A stretch of DNA of 64,000 nt from Linanthus parryae (lineage: Eukaryota; Streptophyta; Magnoliopsida; Ericales; Polemoniaceae): positions 9,868,501 through 9,932,500 of the forward strand of contig JALGPY010000008.1 of the NCBI GenBank assembly GCA_023055425.1, written 5' to 3'. The translations under genes and the position numbers were made by a program. The notes below the pieces were generated by a model. It saw only the letters and a list, made by a program, of their open reading frames with translations. It had not been told where the DNA came from and searched no databases. Numbering within the stretch: position 1 is the stretch's first letter; each line of letters opens with the position of its first letter. Shown here piece by piece: positions 1 through 11,528 of the stretch.

Positions 1-1029
1 TGCACAATAAGGAAAATGTCATATTAATCGTCATTTTCAAAATTATTAAATAGCACAATGGTATTAATCTTGTCTTGGTTTCAAATGATACAATCTACTA
101 TCCCTCATAGAATATGGAATCATATCAATGCATACGTGTTTGTAGCTTTATCAATAGATTCAATGATGTATTTTAAAAATAAAATAAAAAATGACGTATT
201 TTTCTAGAAATTTGGTACAATGGTGCTGAGACGACTACCCAGGCGATTGTATCGCCTCGGCGACCGCCTTTGACAACTATGATATATAAAAGAAAAATCT
301 CCCCTTCTACACCCATCAAGGACATTTTAAAGATGATATTTTTGACTGAAAGATCGACAATTCGTCAATGAGCTTGGTATTTCACCGGTGTTTGTTACTT
401 ATTGAAAAATTATGCGTATAATAGAATGCCAAATCAAGTTGGTAAGAACTATACTGTCAGGCTTTTTATGTTCCTTATTGTTGCCTCCAAATCAGTTATA
501 AGAAAATATTCAAATAGCAAATATACCTCCTCAATAGTTGGTTTAAAATTGTGTATGGATGGAGGAACATTTCATGGGAAATCGGAGGTCAATTCTTAGA
601 AGCTCGACTAGTACATAAGCATAATTTGATATTCGTATTCTATTATGGAGCCACAACAGTGTCAATTTGATGACCAACCTGCAATAGTGCTCCAGTTTTG
701 TGTCGCACCTTCTCACTGTTAGCAATGTTTGTCAGAATGTACTTTTGGAACTTTACCTTGCTAGACAGAAATATTATGTTATTCTTAGATGTTTCTAGCT
801 TTTGCCTCTTGGTAAATAGTAATTTGCATAGACCTGTAAATATGAATGTCAATTGAAGATAGAGCTTTGAAGCTGGTTAGGCTTGAGAGCACGTCTTGTA
901 TGTGTTACCATTTCAACACTCAAGTGAAATAATTATATATACTGTAACTTTTAATTACGGCAGATGGTCATATACCGTAATTATATTGATAATGTGCTGA
1001 AAATGTATATACAATATAATAAGCAATTA

Positions 1030-1537
1030 AGGGTGTCAAAGGGCTGGTCCGGGCTGGCATGGGGGCCGGGCTAGTGGTGGGCCGGGCTTGGAAGAGGGCT
1101 GGGAGGTGAGGGGCCAGGCCGCGCTGTTTGAGGAGGAAAGTGATCCAGACCGTTTAGGGGTTAAAAGCCCTTGAATTAGGGGCCGGGAGGAGGGCATGTC
1201 GGTCCGGGTTAGAATGGTCAACTGGAAGTTTTTTTTTTTTTTTTTTTTTTTTGATACAAGGAAGGTTTTTTTTTGGGTGGTGGTGGTGGGGGGGGGGGGG
1301 GGGGGGGGGTGGGGGGGGCAGCCCGGACAGAGGGGGGCAGGCTAATCCGGCGAGGGCTTTTTGCTTGGAGGGGGCGGGCCGGGGCGGGCCGGGGCGGGCC
1401 GCTGGGGGCGAAATGCGACCTGGACCGGTTTCGTTGCCGGGTTAATTCGTAGGAAGCCGGGCTGGGTCGAGGGTGGAAGGTGGCCGGTCTGGGGGGCGGG
1501 CTGGTTTTGCCTGCGGGCCGGCCCCCATGACGCCATG
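1030..1537. mobile_element. G-rich hAT-like non-autonomous element nested in the foldback element
   Basis: A 508-base G-rich block starts AGGGTGTCAAAGGGCTGG and ends CCCCCATGACGCCATG. It is flanked by a perfect 8-base direct repeat AGCAATTA (1022-1029 and 1538-1545). The ends form weak inverted repeats around GTCA..GGG. Eight-base duplications and GGTGTCAA-type ends are typical of plant hAT elements. The related copy at 41 kb reads straight through this point, which gives an empty site. The interior is GGGCCGG repeats with long T and G runs. The reading frames here are low-complexity artefacts. Confidence 0.7.
1231..1319 (+). repeat. Poly-T and poly-G homopolymer runs
   Basis: A T run at about 1231-1252 is followed by a TGG-rich stretch and an almost pure G run at 1288-1319. 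Runs like this are prone to assembly and polymerase error, so the length shown may not be exact. Confidence 0.9.
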
Positions 1538-2744
1538 AGCAATTATCAAATGATCCGACTCTAGAGGCAAGAACCCAAGCTTTTCCCGTTTGGGCCTGAT
1601 TGGTTTTACAAAGAGCCTGAATCTATATTATAGCTTGCCTCATTTAGCACACAGTTCAATTTCGATCGAGGTTTGACCGATCTGGTCATGGACCATTGTG
1701 TTCATTTTACAGCTGTAATATTGCCATGAAGGATATTACAATTTTGACTGAGTTATATTCAAACCACAAGTCTTTTTCAAATTACAAGAGCGCCTACTCT
1801 ATGTAATATTTTGTTTCCTCCTTTATTTTACCATACGGTGTCTCTCTTTCACTATCGACCAGGAAGTGCAAACCAGAGACCATCCATGATTGAACCACCC
1901 ACATTCCGTCGATGACAACTATATGTCGTGGCTGGATGACAACTAGTAATATTTATGTGGTTGTAATTTGCTAGATTTGGGTTTCAGAATTGGGGACTTC
2001 CCATGAAATGTTCCTCCATCTATACACAATTTTTAACCAACTTTTGAGGAGGCATATTTGCTATTTGAATATTCTCTTGCAACTGATTTTGGAGGCAACA
2101 ATAAGGAACATAAAAAGCCTGACAGTATAGTTCTTACCAACTTGATTTGGCATTCAATTATACGCATAATTGTTCAATAAGTAACGAACACTGATGAAAT
2201 ACCAAGCTCATTGACGAATTGTCGATCTTTCAGTCAAAAATATGTTCTTTAAAAAGTCCCTTGATGGGTATGGAAGGGGAGATTTGTCTTTTATATATCA
2301 TAGTTGTCAAAGGCGGTCGCGGGTAGTCTTATCAGCACCATTGTACCAACTTTCTAGAAAAATACATCATTGAGTCTTTTTTTTTTTTTAATTTTTTTAA
2401 ATACATCATTGAATCTATTGATAAAGCTACAAAAATGTATGCATTGATATGATTTCATATTCTATGAGGGATAGTAGATTATATCATTTGAAATCAAGAC
2501 AAGATTAATATCATTGTGCTATTTAAAGATTTTGAAAATGACGATTAATATGACATTTTCCTTAATGTGCATTAAATTAGTAGTAACAAATGCAATTTAA
2601 GACATCATGTGCAACATAAATAAATTTATAAATTAATAACTTTGTTATTGTTATTAGCATTGTTATTATTAATGCTGGGATCGCCTAGGCATTTAAAAAG
2701 CTTTATCACCTCGGGTCATTTTGACAACTACCAAATCAGTTTTA

Positions 2745-3371
2745 GGGACATAATTAGGGGCCCTAGCCTAGGGCCCCAAATTTAGGGGCCGCGTAATATT
2801 TTTTAAAGAGTAGGGGTAATATTGGAATTTATAATACATAGTTAAAAAAAAAATATGGTCGATAACAGTTGGAAGAAATTTAACCGATTTAGAAGATGAA
2901 ATTACGTGAGAATGATAACTGACTTTGATCGTGTCAATAATCAACAACTTGTCCTAATTTTTAATTAGCATTGAATTAGGGATGATTTTATTTCTTCAGC
3001 TACCAACGTTCAGTTACTTTGATGGTAACTACAATCAACAACTTACCCTAATTTTTAAGATTGAATCTGGGAACATTTTATCTTTTAAAAAAAGTACTAA
3101 CGTCTATATGCTTAATTTTTTTCTTTTTTGTAACTTATTTTCATATATAAATCATCTCCTATATATTGTAACTTTTTTTTTGTAGTGGGTAAAGTTTTAT
3201 GTCCCCGCACATTTTTTACGGGTTAAAAGCATTAAATATTAATAAAATGTGGGGTATATGTCCCCTTACAATTGAGTATGTTTTTTTACTAAACAATTAT
3301 GCTTATGGTACAAAGGGTCTCACTTTCAACTATCGCCTAGGCCCCATGGAAGTCTAGGGCCGGCCCTGATT
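2745..3371. mobile_element. Degenerate hAT-like element with GGGCC-rich ends
   Basis: The block is bounded by GGGGCCCTAGCCTAGGGCCCC on the left side and by CGCCTAGGCCCC and TCTAGGGCCGGCCCTG on the right. The right end matches the CAGGGCCGG-type terminus of the better preserved elements at 13166-14189 and 42777-43081. The interior is AT-rich, including ATTTTT runs and two near-copies of a CAACTTxxCCTAATTTTTAA string. No clear target duplication was found, so the left boundary is approximate. Confidence 0.45.
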
Positions 3372-3549
3372 AAAAGTTGTCTATATAATACTATTGAAGG
3401 GGTGGGGAAGCTCCAGACGGATGCAAGATCGGTGGCAATTCCGTGAATATTAAAAACATTGTGGGTACAGGCGGGTGAGGGCGAGGCAATGACTACAAGT
3501 AGTCTAATTTTACTCATAATCCTGAAGAGCATAATGATTTGGACTTTCA

Positions 3550-3830
3550 CTTTCCTGTGATGCAGCAGTGAACAGGTTAAAAGGAAGTGTGGTATTGGAG
3601 TTGTGAATGTGATAACACCAACTCAGTTGAGGAATTTGTTGAGGACATTTCTCCCATCTCAAATCCTCTTATTTTGGAATTTATTTTATGGCAATAAGAA
3701 AGGCTCTTCTCATTGCTGCAGGTAAATAGTACAAGAAGATCATAATTGTTTTCGATTCAAAGGTGGCTATTGACTTCCTCTTAAACAATCTAAGAATTCA
3801 TCCACTGATGTTTACTTAGTTTCCATGGAT
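3550..3830 (+). pseudogene. RNase H-like (RVT_3) retroelement fragment, decayed
   Basis: Translating across frames gives DAAVNRLKG, then AIRKALLIAA, then KKIIIVFDSKVAIDFLLNN. This order fits the plant RVT_3/RNase H domain of LINE-type elements: first Asp strand, the helix before the second acid, then the strand carrying the central SDS/DSK aspartate. The segments sit in different frames and a stop follows the LLIAA helix, so the copy is dead. It is one of four such fragments in the window. No reverse transcriptase lies next to it. Confidence 0.5.
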
Positions 3831-6800
3831 GTGTATAGCACCCCCACTTCTTAGAGCTAGGAAATCTACCATAGGACCCCAGACTAGCTATAGGCCTCAA
3901 CAAGGAGTTAAGTACTAACGATTTTGTTAGTACTCACCGGAGTGTCCTCCGCTAAGGCATGTGCCTCAACAAGGAGTAAAGTACTAACGATTTTGTTACG
4001 AGACAAAATGAAAGAAACTAGAAACTTGAGAGAGAAAGCTTGTAGTTATATTCTAAGTATGATAGATACGCAGTGGTGTCAGCTATATGTTTGAGTTTAC
4101 TAACCAGCTCCCCGTTTACTATCCTAGTAGCTAGCCTAGTTTCTTGATATGTTATTCCAGCAACCACTACACAATTCAAGTGTATATGTTATTAAAACAT
4201 GACCTCTAAATGAGATGGGATGCATAATGTAGATTCCATGCTGACTGCCCAATCAAATTTACTGTTTTGCCCCCTATAACCCAGTTTCCTTACTACAGTC
4301 CGTAACAGTGCCTGAACCCGCCCAAACTCAGTCAAGTCCATTAATACGAAACTATAATCCCTATCCCTTCTTGATACATTAAGTACTGAAATCTGAAACT
4401 TTTACTTAATTGCACATAGTCCCTGCAGTCTAGCCAAATTACATAATAGCCCCTTCTGTTAACTTTTAGTCCATTTTAGACCAAACATGTGCATACTAAC
4501 TCCAAATGTTATGAAACTGGTATAGAGGCACGAGGTCATACCATGAGCCAAGATTTAACAGTCCAATTCAATCACTTATTAAAAATTACTTATTTATCCC
4601 TCCTATATAGCCCGGTCATACTAGGGTTCTTAGAAATTTAAACTTGGTCAAACTTAATCCTTGAACTTTAAATGTTATCCCGAACTACTTTCCAGAATGA
4701 TATCTTGGTCAATTAAGCTATCTGAAAGCTCAACTCAAAATGTCAAAGATAACTGTGAAACTATGACTCAAGGGTTAACTTTGCAGTGAGCTTCTGGTTA
4801 ATTGAGGAATAGATAATAGATTTTGTAGATTGAAGTACCAGGTTTCCCGAGCATAACAATAAACAAATCTTCCTACTCCTATTTTAGACCGCTTCTAGAT
4901 CGTTCAAATAATTTGTCTTTTGCACCTATCACTCATTTATCGAAAGTTCTCATCCAACTCTATACTCAGAATGTTTATTCCTCATATTCCAAAACCATTA
5001 TAACATGTACCATATAGAATATGTGAAATTGAAATGGTCCAATAAACTCGTCATGTATTTGATGACAATCCAACATTGATACCACCCATTCAGAATTGTA
5101 ACATACCATTAATGAACTTTCTCATGTTATATGAACAATATCTTTTCCGTTTGTATAATCGAGCAAAAAAGTCCATAAAAAAATTATCTCAACAGGGAGA
5201 CAATAGGAGTCCACCCTTCCATGAGTTTAACCCGTAAGGAACATTATCTTGTGCTCCTCTAGCCATCCTTGCAATATAAGGCTCTTACTCATAAAGTGAG
5301 AATTGATACATATACAATCTGTATAGACCTTATAATAATGGCATAATGGTGCTTAGATGTGAAATACAATTCAAAATGATTGAGAAGATGCTTATCAGAA
5401 ACTTCTCTGCAGTTTGCTAGTGATCCACAGAAAGTCCAGGAGAGGTTATGATTTGTAATTCTTTATATCACACTGCTGATATTTTCAATATCAGTAGAAG
5501 GCAGCTCCTGTTCACAATAGTAACTAATACTGAACACTAACTTAAATGGCAATTTTACGTTGCAGACCAGATTGAAAAATAACAACCCAGTTCTCTTAGT
5601 ATTAACTACTTAAATTTATAATCTTTGATGTTAAAGACAATAATTTCATGAGTACTGCTGAAAGTGTCACTGCCACCACCAAAACGTGACTATGTTAGCC
5701 GTTGGTCTTGGAGTATCCGGCATAACTTGCTTTAGTTGTCTCTTTCTTTTAACAACATATTTCTCCCTGTAATTCCAGTTCCAGCCCTATTGGATGGTTC
5801 TATTACCCATTCCTCTATTGCTTTCATAACTTGGATGGTTACCGACTACAAAATTGCTTCATGGATAAGTTTATAGTAATATGAAAATAGGCTATCGCAT
5901 AAGTAATAACATATCTGTATTATGTGTGAAAACTAGGAGTTCCTCCATCTTACTGTGTCGTTGTGGAATGTCATCTCTACATGCATGTTTCAGTTGAAGT
6001 GTAGTTTTGAGCTAAAAGCATGATAAACTAGTGTTGCTTTTGGATTTTACTAAATTTTCTTGAAAAGTAGAAGGCATTGTTTGTTTCATGCACAAGCATT
6101 TCTCCCAATTGCATTCTACTGTACTTGGTATGGCTGGGGCACAACTGCCGATAAGCTATAATGCATATGCATGCTAGCTTATACACGTGTCTATTGGAAC
6201 TACTATGACGAATTTTGAACATTATTATTACACATTTTTTGCTGCAAATGTATATTGTTTGACTAAGAATTGCAAAAATAACATTGCTACAACAAGAATC
6301 GGTTTGTTTCGGTCCCTCAACTTTAGGAAGTTTTAACTGGGTCGTATACCTCTAACAAGTTTCAATCCTTACCCTCTTCCAATCAATAGCCCTTTGTAAA
6401 TTAAATTATCTTTCCACACATCACTTAAATCATAAGTGACTTAAAAGGCCTATCTGTAGCTAACTGGAGATCCCTTACTGAGAAAAGATATGGAGTTTGT
6501 GTATAGTAGTTTTGATATTTTTGTTTTTATTTTTTTATTTTTGGAAAATAAGAGCTGTAAGTTGGCAGTTAACTAGTACAAGTTTCCCATACTTAGCCAT
6601 ATTTTGAGTATGCTCTTTCAATAGTCTCCACAACTGCACCTTCCATGCCAAATTCAGGGAGATTGGGAGGGAAGGTTGGGTCACTCAAGTCATGGAGCTG
6701 AAGATCACACATTCAGCCACGGTTAGGAGAAAACGGAAGTGCAAACGATCAAGAAATTAGCAAGTTACAGTTACATGAAATATGTCCGAAACTTTCAAGG

Positions 6801-7290
6801 TAACTCGTGTAGTTCGTGACTCTAAAATTGTAACAACTTTAACCCGATTTTCTGGCCTCCCCTTGATCAATTCAGGCCACCTAAACAGCATGAATGTTTT
6901 AGTACCAAATGCCAAGAATACACAGGTCCAAGTTTCACGCAAAATGGATAGTCAGAGGCAGAGTTATAGGGCCAAGAATAGGGCCCCATAACACGCTGAA
7001 AAAACGCCCTATATATAAATTAATATTAATACATGATGCATTTTTTAAAGAAAAGGATAATAAAATTAAAATATACACCACGAGGTAGACCCTTAACCTT
7101 CTGCATTTCATCAAAGTGCTAACAGTTCGAGCTCCGCATTTTAGCTTTTCCCTATGGCCTTTTGGGTAAGGTATAAAAAGATGGGGATAAATACCCGTGA
7201 TTTCATATTCTGTGTTTGCTTTGGGGATATGAGACATAAATTATAGTACCCTTTTTCATTTCATAATTTCTGCCTAAAATCCTATAGAAG
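3831..7290. other. Gene-free stretch with old repeat debris
   Basis: No convincing gene is seen. A 30-odd base string (GCCTCAACAAGGAGT..AAGTACTAACGATTTTG) occurs twice, near 3893 and 3964. The segment opens with GTATAGCACCCCCACTTC, which resembles the start of some Gypsy LTRs, but no partner LTR was found. A CGGTCCCTCAACTTTAGG string at about 6310 and a GGGCCAAGAATAGGGCCCC string near 6970 are typical of transposon debris. Open frames here are short and unsupported. Confidence 0.5.
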
Positions 7291-7435
7291 CAAGGAAAAG
7301 AGTTGAGGGTATCAGTGGGGGCGTCATAGTATATTGTACTTCCTCCGTGTTAGTAGGTTCTTCCTGCTTCACTTTTTCACATGTTTTAAACAAAATTATG
7401 TAGTGACCCCACCTAATTTATGTAATTACTCTCTC

Positions 7436-7462
7436 AGTCTCACTCTCTCTCTCTCTCTCTCA
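7436..7462 (+). repeat. CT microsatellite
   Basis: A short CT-rich run, mostly (CT)n, lies inside the segmental duplication. The partner copy at 34.98 kb has only ACTCTCACTCTCTTT here, so the repeat has expanded or shrunk since duplication. Confidence 0.8.
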
Positions 7463-8029
7463 CAAGAACATCATCATCATCTACAACACCAGCGACATTG
7501 AAATATTTACAGTAACAATTAAATACAGATCTAAAGCAAAAAAAAAGAAAGAAATCTAATCTAATGACAAGAAGGAGATACAAACAGAATAAGAAGAACA
7601 GGAAGAACACTGTCACCACACCGCCAACTCCAACGCCATCACCGCGTCTGGTTCATCAGTAGCGGGGGACCGGTGGCCTAAGCCCTCTTCCTCCTCCTCC
7701 ATCTCCTGATCTGCAACAAGGGAGGCCTATATCTGCAGAGAAAACCAAGATCTAAGATAGGAGAGGAGATGAGATATGAAGAGAGGGAGAGAGTATCTTA
7801 CGCAGTGGTGGTGGTGGTGGTGGTGACAGTAGCGGCCTTATACCCTTATTCCTTAACCACACAAGGGCTAAAAAAATTGGCATTCTATCACAAGGAGCCA
7901 ATTGTTAGAGCAAAAACAAATGTTGATATGAGCAACATTAGTACCATCACTTGGTGTACAAGCTGCCGTAGGAACAAGCGGTGCCAATTGTCTAAAAGCC
8001 TGCGTGTACTCCCCCTGCAACGATGGCAA

Positions 8030-8527
8030 TGTTGGGGATTATTCGTCAATCCGAATTCCCGCCGCAACGGAAGCAAAAACAATGCCGCACGATCACACAC
8101 TCAACACACGCAATATACGAGAAGAAAAACGACAACAAGAATTTAACGTGGTTCGGCCAAACCGCCTACATCCACGGGAGGAGGAGAATTTCACTATATC
8201 AATGAGGGAATACATCGTAGGGGAGAGACAGCTCAATCCGCGGACCACGTCGACGCGGTACTCTCATCCTCATGGCCTACAACCATGAAACTCTAACCTC
8301 ACACATCCGCTCAAAGATATCTCTCACCAATCTCTCTCAACTCAACTCAATTAGAAACAATAGCTAGCACCTCTATTTATACTAATATAGAGGAGGTGGA
8401 AAAGCCCACCAAGACCTAGCCATCACCTCCTCAGAGATCACCTCCTCAGAGATCACCTCCTCAGAGGACAAATCAGACGCATCGGGTACACCGATTCGTC
8501 TTGCGGAATTCGAGACAAAACCCAACA
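8030..8527 (-). repeat. 3' LTR of the Copia-type element
   Basis: This is a 498-base LTR with TGTTG/CAACA termini. It contains three copies of a 15-base unit GATCACCTCCTCAGA (about 8426-8475). On the element's own strand it follows the polypurine tract. A few bases differ from the partner LTR, including A versus C in the AAGMCCTAGCC string. Confidence 0.92.
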
Positions 8528-8538
8528 AACTCCACCTT
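8528..8538 (-). promoter_or_regulatory. Polypurine tract of the Copia-type element
   Basis: The minus strand reads AAGGTGGAGTT directly before the 3' LTR start TGTTGGG. This is the expected place and composition for plus-strand priming in Copia elements (typical AAGGTGGAGATTG). Confidence 0.8.
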
Positions 8539-9348
8539 GACTTGAATTCTGCAAGCGCCTAGCAAATTCCTCAGCCAACTCCGTTGTTGATGTCAACTCC
8601 GCCGCATCCGCCATGCTCCAACTGCATGGACCGCCATCGCATCACCACAGAGATGCTCTGCACCCCCTCCTAGGGTGCCGCCTCGCACCTCCAACACAGG
8701 TGCGTCCCAAAGCATGCCACTTTGGGGAGTAGTGTGGCTCTATCTCTCCACCAGCTAGCTCATCACTGGAGAGTTCCCCACCAACCACGTCAAGTGCAAA
8801 CGAGACTCGCTTCCTCTTCACTACTGCAGTAGTTTTCTTCATCATCGTTCTCGTCACTTGAGCACCATCACGAACAACCTGCAACTGCTGCATAGCCTGC
8901 ACTATCTCCATGCTTCAGCGTCCTCACACGTCAACCACGTGTTTCTCCACGCCAACCCTGAGTGCTTCTCCTTGCGATGTTGCTTCTCATGTTCGATCCC
9001 ACGCCTTCGCCAAGGCGTCTTGCAAAGCCACCGCTTTGCGGACCCGTCGCGACTTACCTCTCTTCTTGCCTCGAGTTGCTCAAGAGTTATCGTCACACAC
9101 GCAGAGATATCAGGACGCCTCCTCTGCCATGGCCTCATCAACTGCGTCCACCACCCCGATCTCTGCCCCTGGAGCTTCTTGTGAATTTCCTTGCAATAGT
9201 TGCCCACGTCTCTAGCCAGACTCCTCAACATCTTTTGCGTCTCGTGCTCACAATCAAATAAAAGCCTATGCTTCTTGCCTATGTTGAACAGCAGCTCCAC
9301 CTGTCAACACACTCCCAAGCCTGCATAGGTTGCCAATCGAACGTTCAA

Positions 9349-9764
9349 TTAGGAAAACGCCTCTAATTGACCCCACCTGATTGGACTTGAACTTGATTGA
9401 CCCTGATCGCATCCCGTCGTCTTCGATCTCGCCCATCGATACCGATTGATGCCGATCTTCTCAATCCACTCTGAATCTGAAAATTCTGACCGTACCGATG
9501 AATCCGCAACATCCAAAAACATAGGGTTAGACTCCTGACTCATCCCAATCCGATCTACAGGCACGCCGTAACCACCCGAACAATTTTGGACCGTTGGATC
9601 TCACCGCAAACTACTACGTCAGAATTCTGCAAAATCCAGCGACAATTTTCAGAATCAGACCCCGCCATCGCGTCGGGAACGTCCAAAAACCTAGGGTTCA
9701 CTTCCTGTTCGAGCCCAATCGGACTTACAGACAGCTCAAAACAACCCAAACAAATCTGGACCAC
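9349..9764 (-). repeat. Internal degenerate direct repeat in the element's 5' leader
   Basis: Two adjacent minus-strand segments (about 9764-9560 and 9560-9350) translate to similar strings, IGLEQEVNPRFLDVPDA and IGMSQESNPMFLDVADSS, each followed by a Ser/Asp/Glu-rich stretch. The similarity shows an old tandem duplication inside the retrotransposon between primer site and interior. Both frames are short and closed, so a protein product is not supported. Confidence 0.5.
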
Positions 9765-9981
9765 TCGATCGCGTCCTTGCCGTGCTGGAGCACCGTGGAT
9801 CTATCACACCTGATCCATCAGCCCAGCAGCAGCCCCATGTGCGCCAAACAGCTGCCTTCTTCACCCTTTGGTTGGTAACAACCCACCACCAACTCCATGT
9901 CACGAGCAGCTAATTTTTTTTCTTCTTTTCTTTGTTTTTTCTTCGTCCTCGTTTAGTGTGCTCCACCCGGATCGTGAACCT

Positions 9982-9994
9982 GGCTCTGATACCA
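9982..9994 (-). promoter_or_regulatory. Primer binding site (initiator Met-tRNA)
   Basis: The minus strand reads TGGTATCAGAGCC two bases after the 5' LTR ends. This string is complementary to the 3' end of plant initiator methionine tRNA and is the usual Copia primer site. It fixes the element's strand. Confidence 0.9.
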
Positions 9995-9996
9995 CT

Positions 9997-10494
9997 TGTT
10001 GGGGATTATTCGTCAATCCGAATTCCCGCCGCAACGGAAGCAAAAACAATGCCGCACGATCACACACTCAACACACGCAATATACGAGAAGAAAAATGAC
10101 AACAAGAATTTAACGTGGTTCGGCCAAACCGCCTACATCCACGGGAGGAGGAGAATTTCACTATATCAATGAGGGAATACATCGTAGGGGAGAGACAGCT
10201 CAATCCGCGGACCACGTCGACGCGGTACTCTCATCCTCATGGCCTACAACCATGAAACCCTAACCTCATACATCCGCTCAAAGATATCTCTCACCAATCT
10301 CTCTCAACTCAACTCAATTAGAAACAATAGCTAGCACCTCTGTTTATACTAATATAGAGGAGGTGGAAAAGCCCACCAAGCCCTAGCCATCACCTCCTCA
10401 GAGATCACCTCCTCAAAGATCACCTCCTCAGAGGACAAATCAGACGCATCGGGTACACCGATTCGTCTTGCGGAATTCGAGACAAAACCCAACA
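9997..10494 (-). repeat. 5' LTR of the Copia-type element
   Basis: This LTR is 498 bases, the same length as its partner, with six observed substitutions and no indels. It begins on the element's strand with TGTTGGGTTTTGTCTCG and is followed by the Met-tRNA primer site. Confidence 0.92.
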
Positions 10495-10973
10495 GGCAAC
10501 ATTAGTATCACTTGGAGTACAATCCGTCAGGGAAAATAGAGATCCGAATCCATTACTGATCCGCTCGGTTCGGATTGAACATTTTCATCGGATCGAATTA
10601 CAATATCCGAATCCCGTCCGCTTTGGCCGGATAATTTTGATCGGGCCACAGTCTTAGGTCAGATTTCCAATCCAGCTCTCTATTTAGTGATTCCCGAACG
10701 TGTGTATGTGAAATTTCCACAAAATCAACTCACAATTTATGTTTATTACAAGCATAAACAAAGAATTTAACATCCCAGCCAACAAAACATGGCAAGTCTA
10801 CACCTTTAATCTAATCTATGCAACAACACGTAAAGGTATAATCAAAATCCAAGGTCAGATCTAGGCAGCAACAGTAAGTTTTAATCCATCTCCAGGTTCA
10901 ACCCAATATTTCAAATGATCAGTCTTGAAACCTGCAAAATATCAAAAAGAGAAACTCGATTAAAAAAATCGAT

Positions 10974-11334
10974 AATAGACACTAAACCTACCTGCAAAAT
11001 GTATTTTGGGACACAAAACCCGCTACACTTTCAATTTTTCACTACAACCCCCTGCAATATACATATGTGGGCACTTAACCCCACATTGATAGCGGGGTTT
11101 AAAATTCTAACATAACTTCATCACGTGCTATTCATGCGGTAGCTCTATAGATGAAGAAAATGCAACTTCAAAGACCATCACGTGGTCAATATCTGTTAGA
11201 AATTTAACCCCCGTCATCAATACGGTGTTGTGTCCCGCGAATGTATATTGCAGGGGTACTTTGTAGTGTGAAATTCAAAGTGCATGGGGTTTTGTGTCCC
11301 AATATGCATTTTGCAGGTAGGTCTAGTGTTCATA
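10974..11334. mobile_element. Palindromic MITE with CACTAxACCTACCTGC ends
   Basis: The left arm (ACACTAAACCTACCTGCAAA, then a GGGACACAAAACCC-like string and CTGCAATATACAT) is repeated inverted at the right end (GCAGGTAGGTCTAGTGTTC). The arms are about 120 bases. The partner duplication near 35838 keeps only the left arm, so the element predates the segmental duplication and was later trimmed there. No transposase and no certain target duplication are seen. Confidence 0.6.
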
Positions 11335-11348
11335 ACCCTAAAAAATAA

Positions 11349-11528
11349 TCATTGACGGATTTTGCTGTCAGATCTAGAGTTTCAAGGCAAGTAGTTGAGC
11401 AGGAAATTGATGTGAAGGAGGAAATATACCGTGTCCTTCTGAAGGAGAGGGACAAAGCTTCACATCTCCCAGCCGCCCTAACAAAGGCAGATCTTGTGAG
11501 CCAATTCGCCTTTGTGCCAACATGCTGA
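11349..11528 (+). pseudogene. Coding-like fragment of unknown origin (59 open codons)
   Basis: The frame is open from a TAA at 11346-11348 to a TGA at 11526-11528. It reads like real protein: charged and helical, with VVEQEIDVKEEIYRVLLKER and then LPAALTKADLVSQF. No Met start lies at the front, so it could be an exon or a captured exon fragment. The duplicated segment at 36 kb lacks this piece. I do not recognise the family. The opposite strand is also open here but reads less like protein. Confidence 0.35.

Larger units (their letters stand above)
1..2650. mobile_element. Long-armed palindromic (foldback) element, left end cut by the window
   Basis: Bases 1-580 reappear in inverted orientation at about 1998-2575, with only scattered differences and small indels. 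The arms contain TAATCGTCATTTTCA, the CTATCCCTCATAGAATATG block and a run ending near AACATTTCATGGGAA. The spacer (about 580-1997) carries a separate G-rich insertion. Homology with a second copy at 41031-42730 runs on to about 2650, so the true right end lies near there and the left end is outside the window. No transposase is visible. The arm structure suits a non-autonomous foldback or Mutator-like element; the superfamily is not certain because the left terminus and target duplication cannot be seen. Confidence 0.75.
8030..10494 (-). mobile_element. Young non-autonomous Copia-type LTR retrotransposon
   Basis: Two 498-base direct repeats (8030-8527 and 9997-10494) begin TGTTGGGG and end CCCAACA. 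The whole unit is flanked by a perfect 5-base duplication GGCAA (8025-8029 and 10495-10499). Orientation is set by two signals. Next to the right LTR the minus strand reads TGGTATCAGAGCC, the primer site for initiator Met-tRNA. Next to the left LTR the minus strand reads AAGGTGGAGTT, a polypurine tract. I counted six single-base differences between the LTRs, five of them transitions, so insertion is recent. The 1.47 kb interior has no gag, protease, integrase or RT, so the element must depend on a helper. Confidence 0.93.

Noticed and set aside
1251..1564. Gly/Pro/Arg-rich frames on both strands over the G-rich block
   Set aside because: Produced by homopolymer and GGGCC repeats inside a hAT element; low complexity, no start context.
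8642..9300. Frames of 89 and 132 codons on the minus strand inside the Copia-type element
   Set aside because: They lie in the element's sense but show no CCHC knuckle, protease, integrase or RT motif; composition is Arg/Trp-rich and the two frames are not contiguous.
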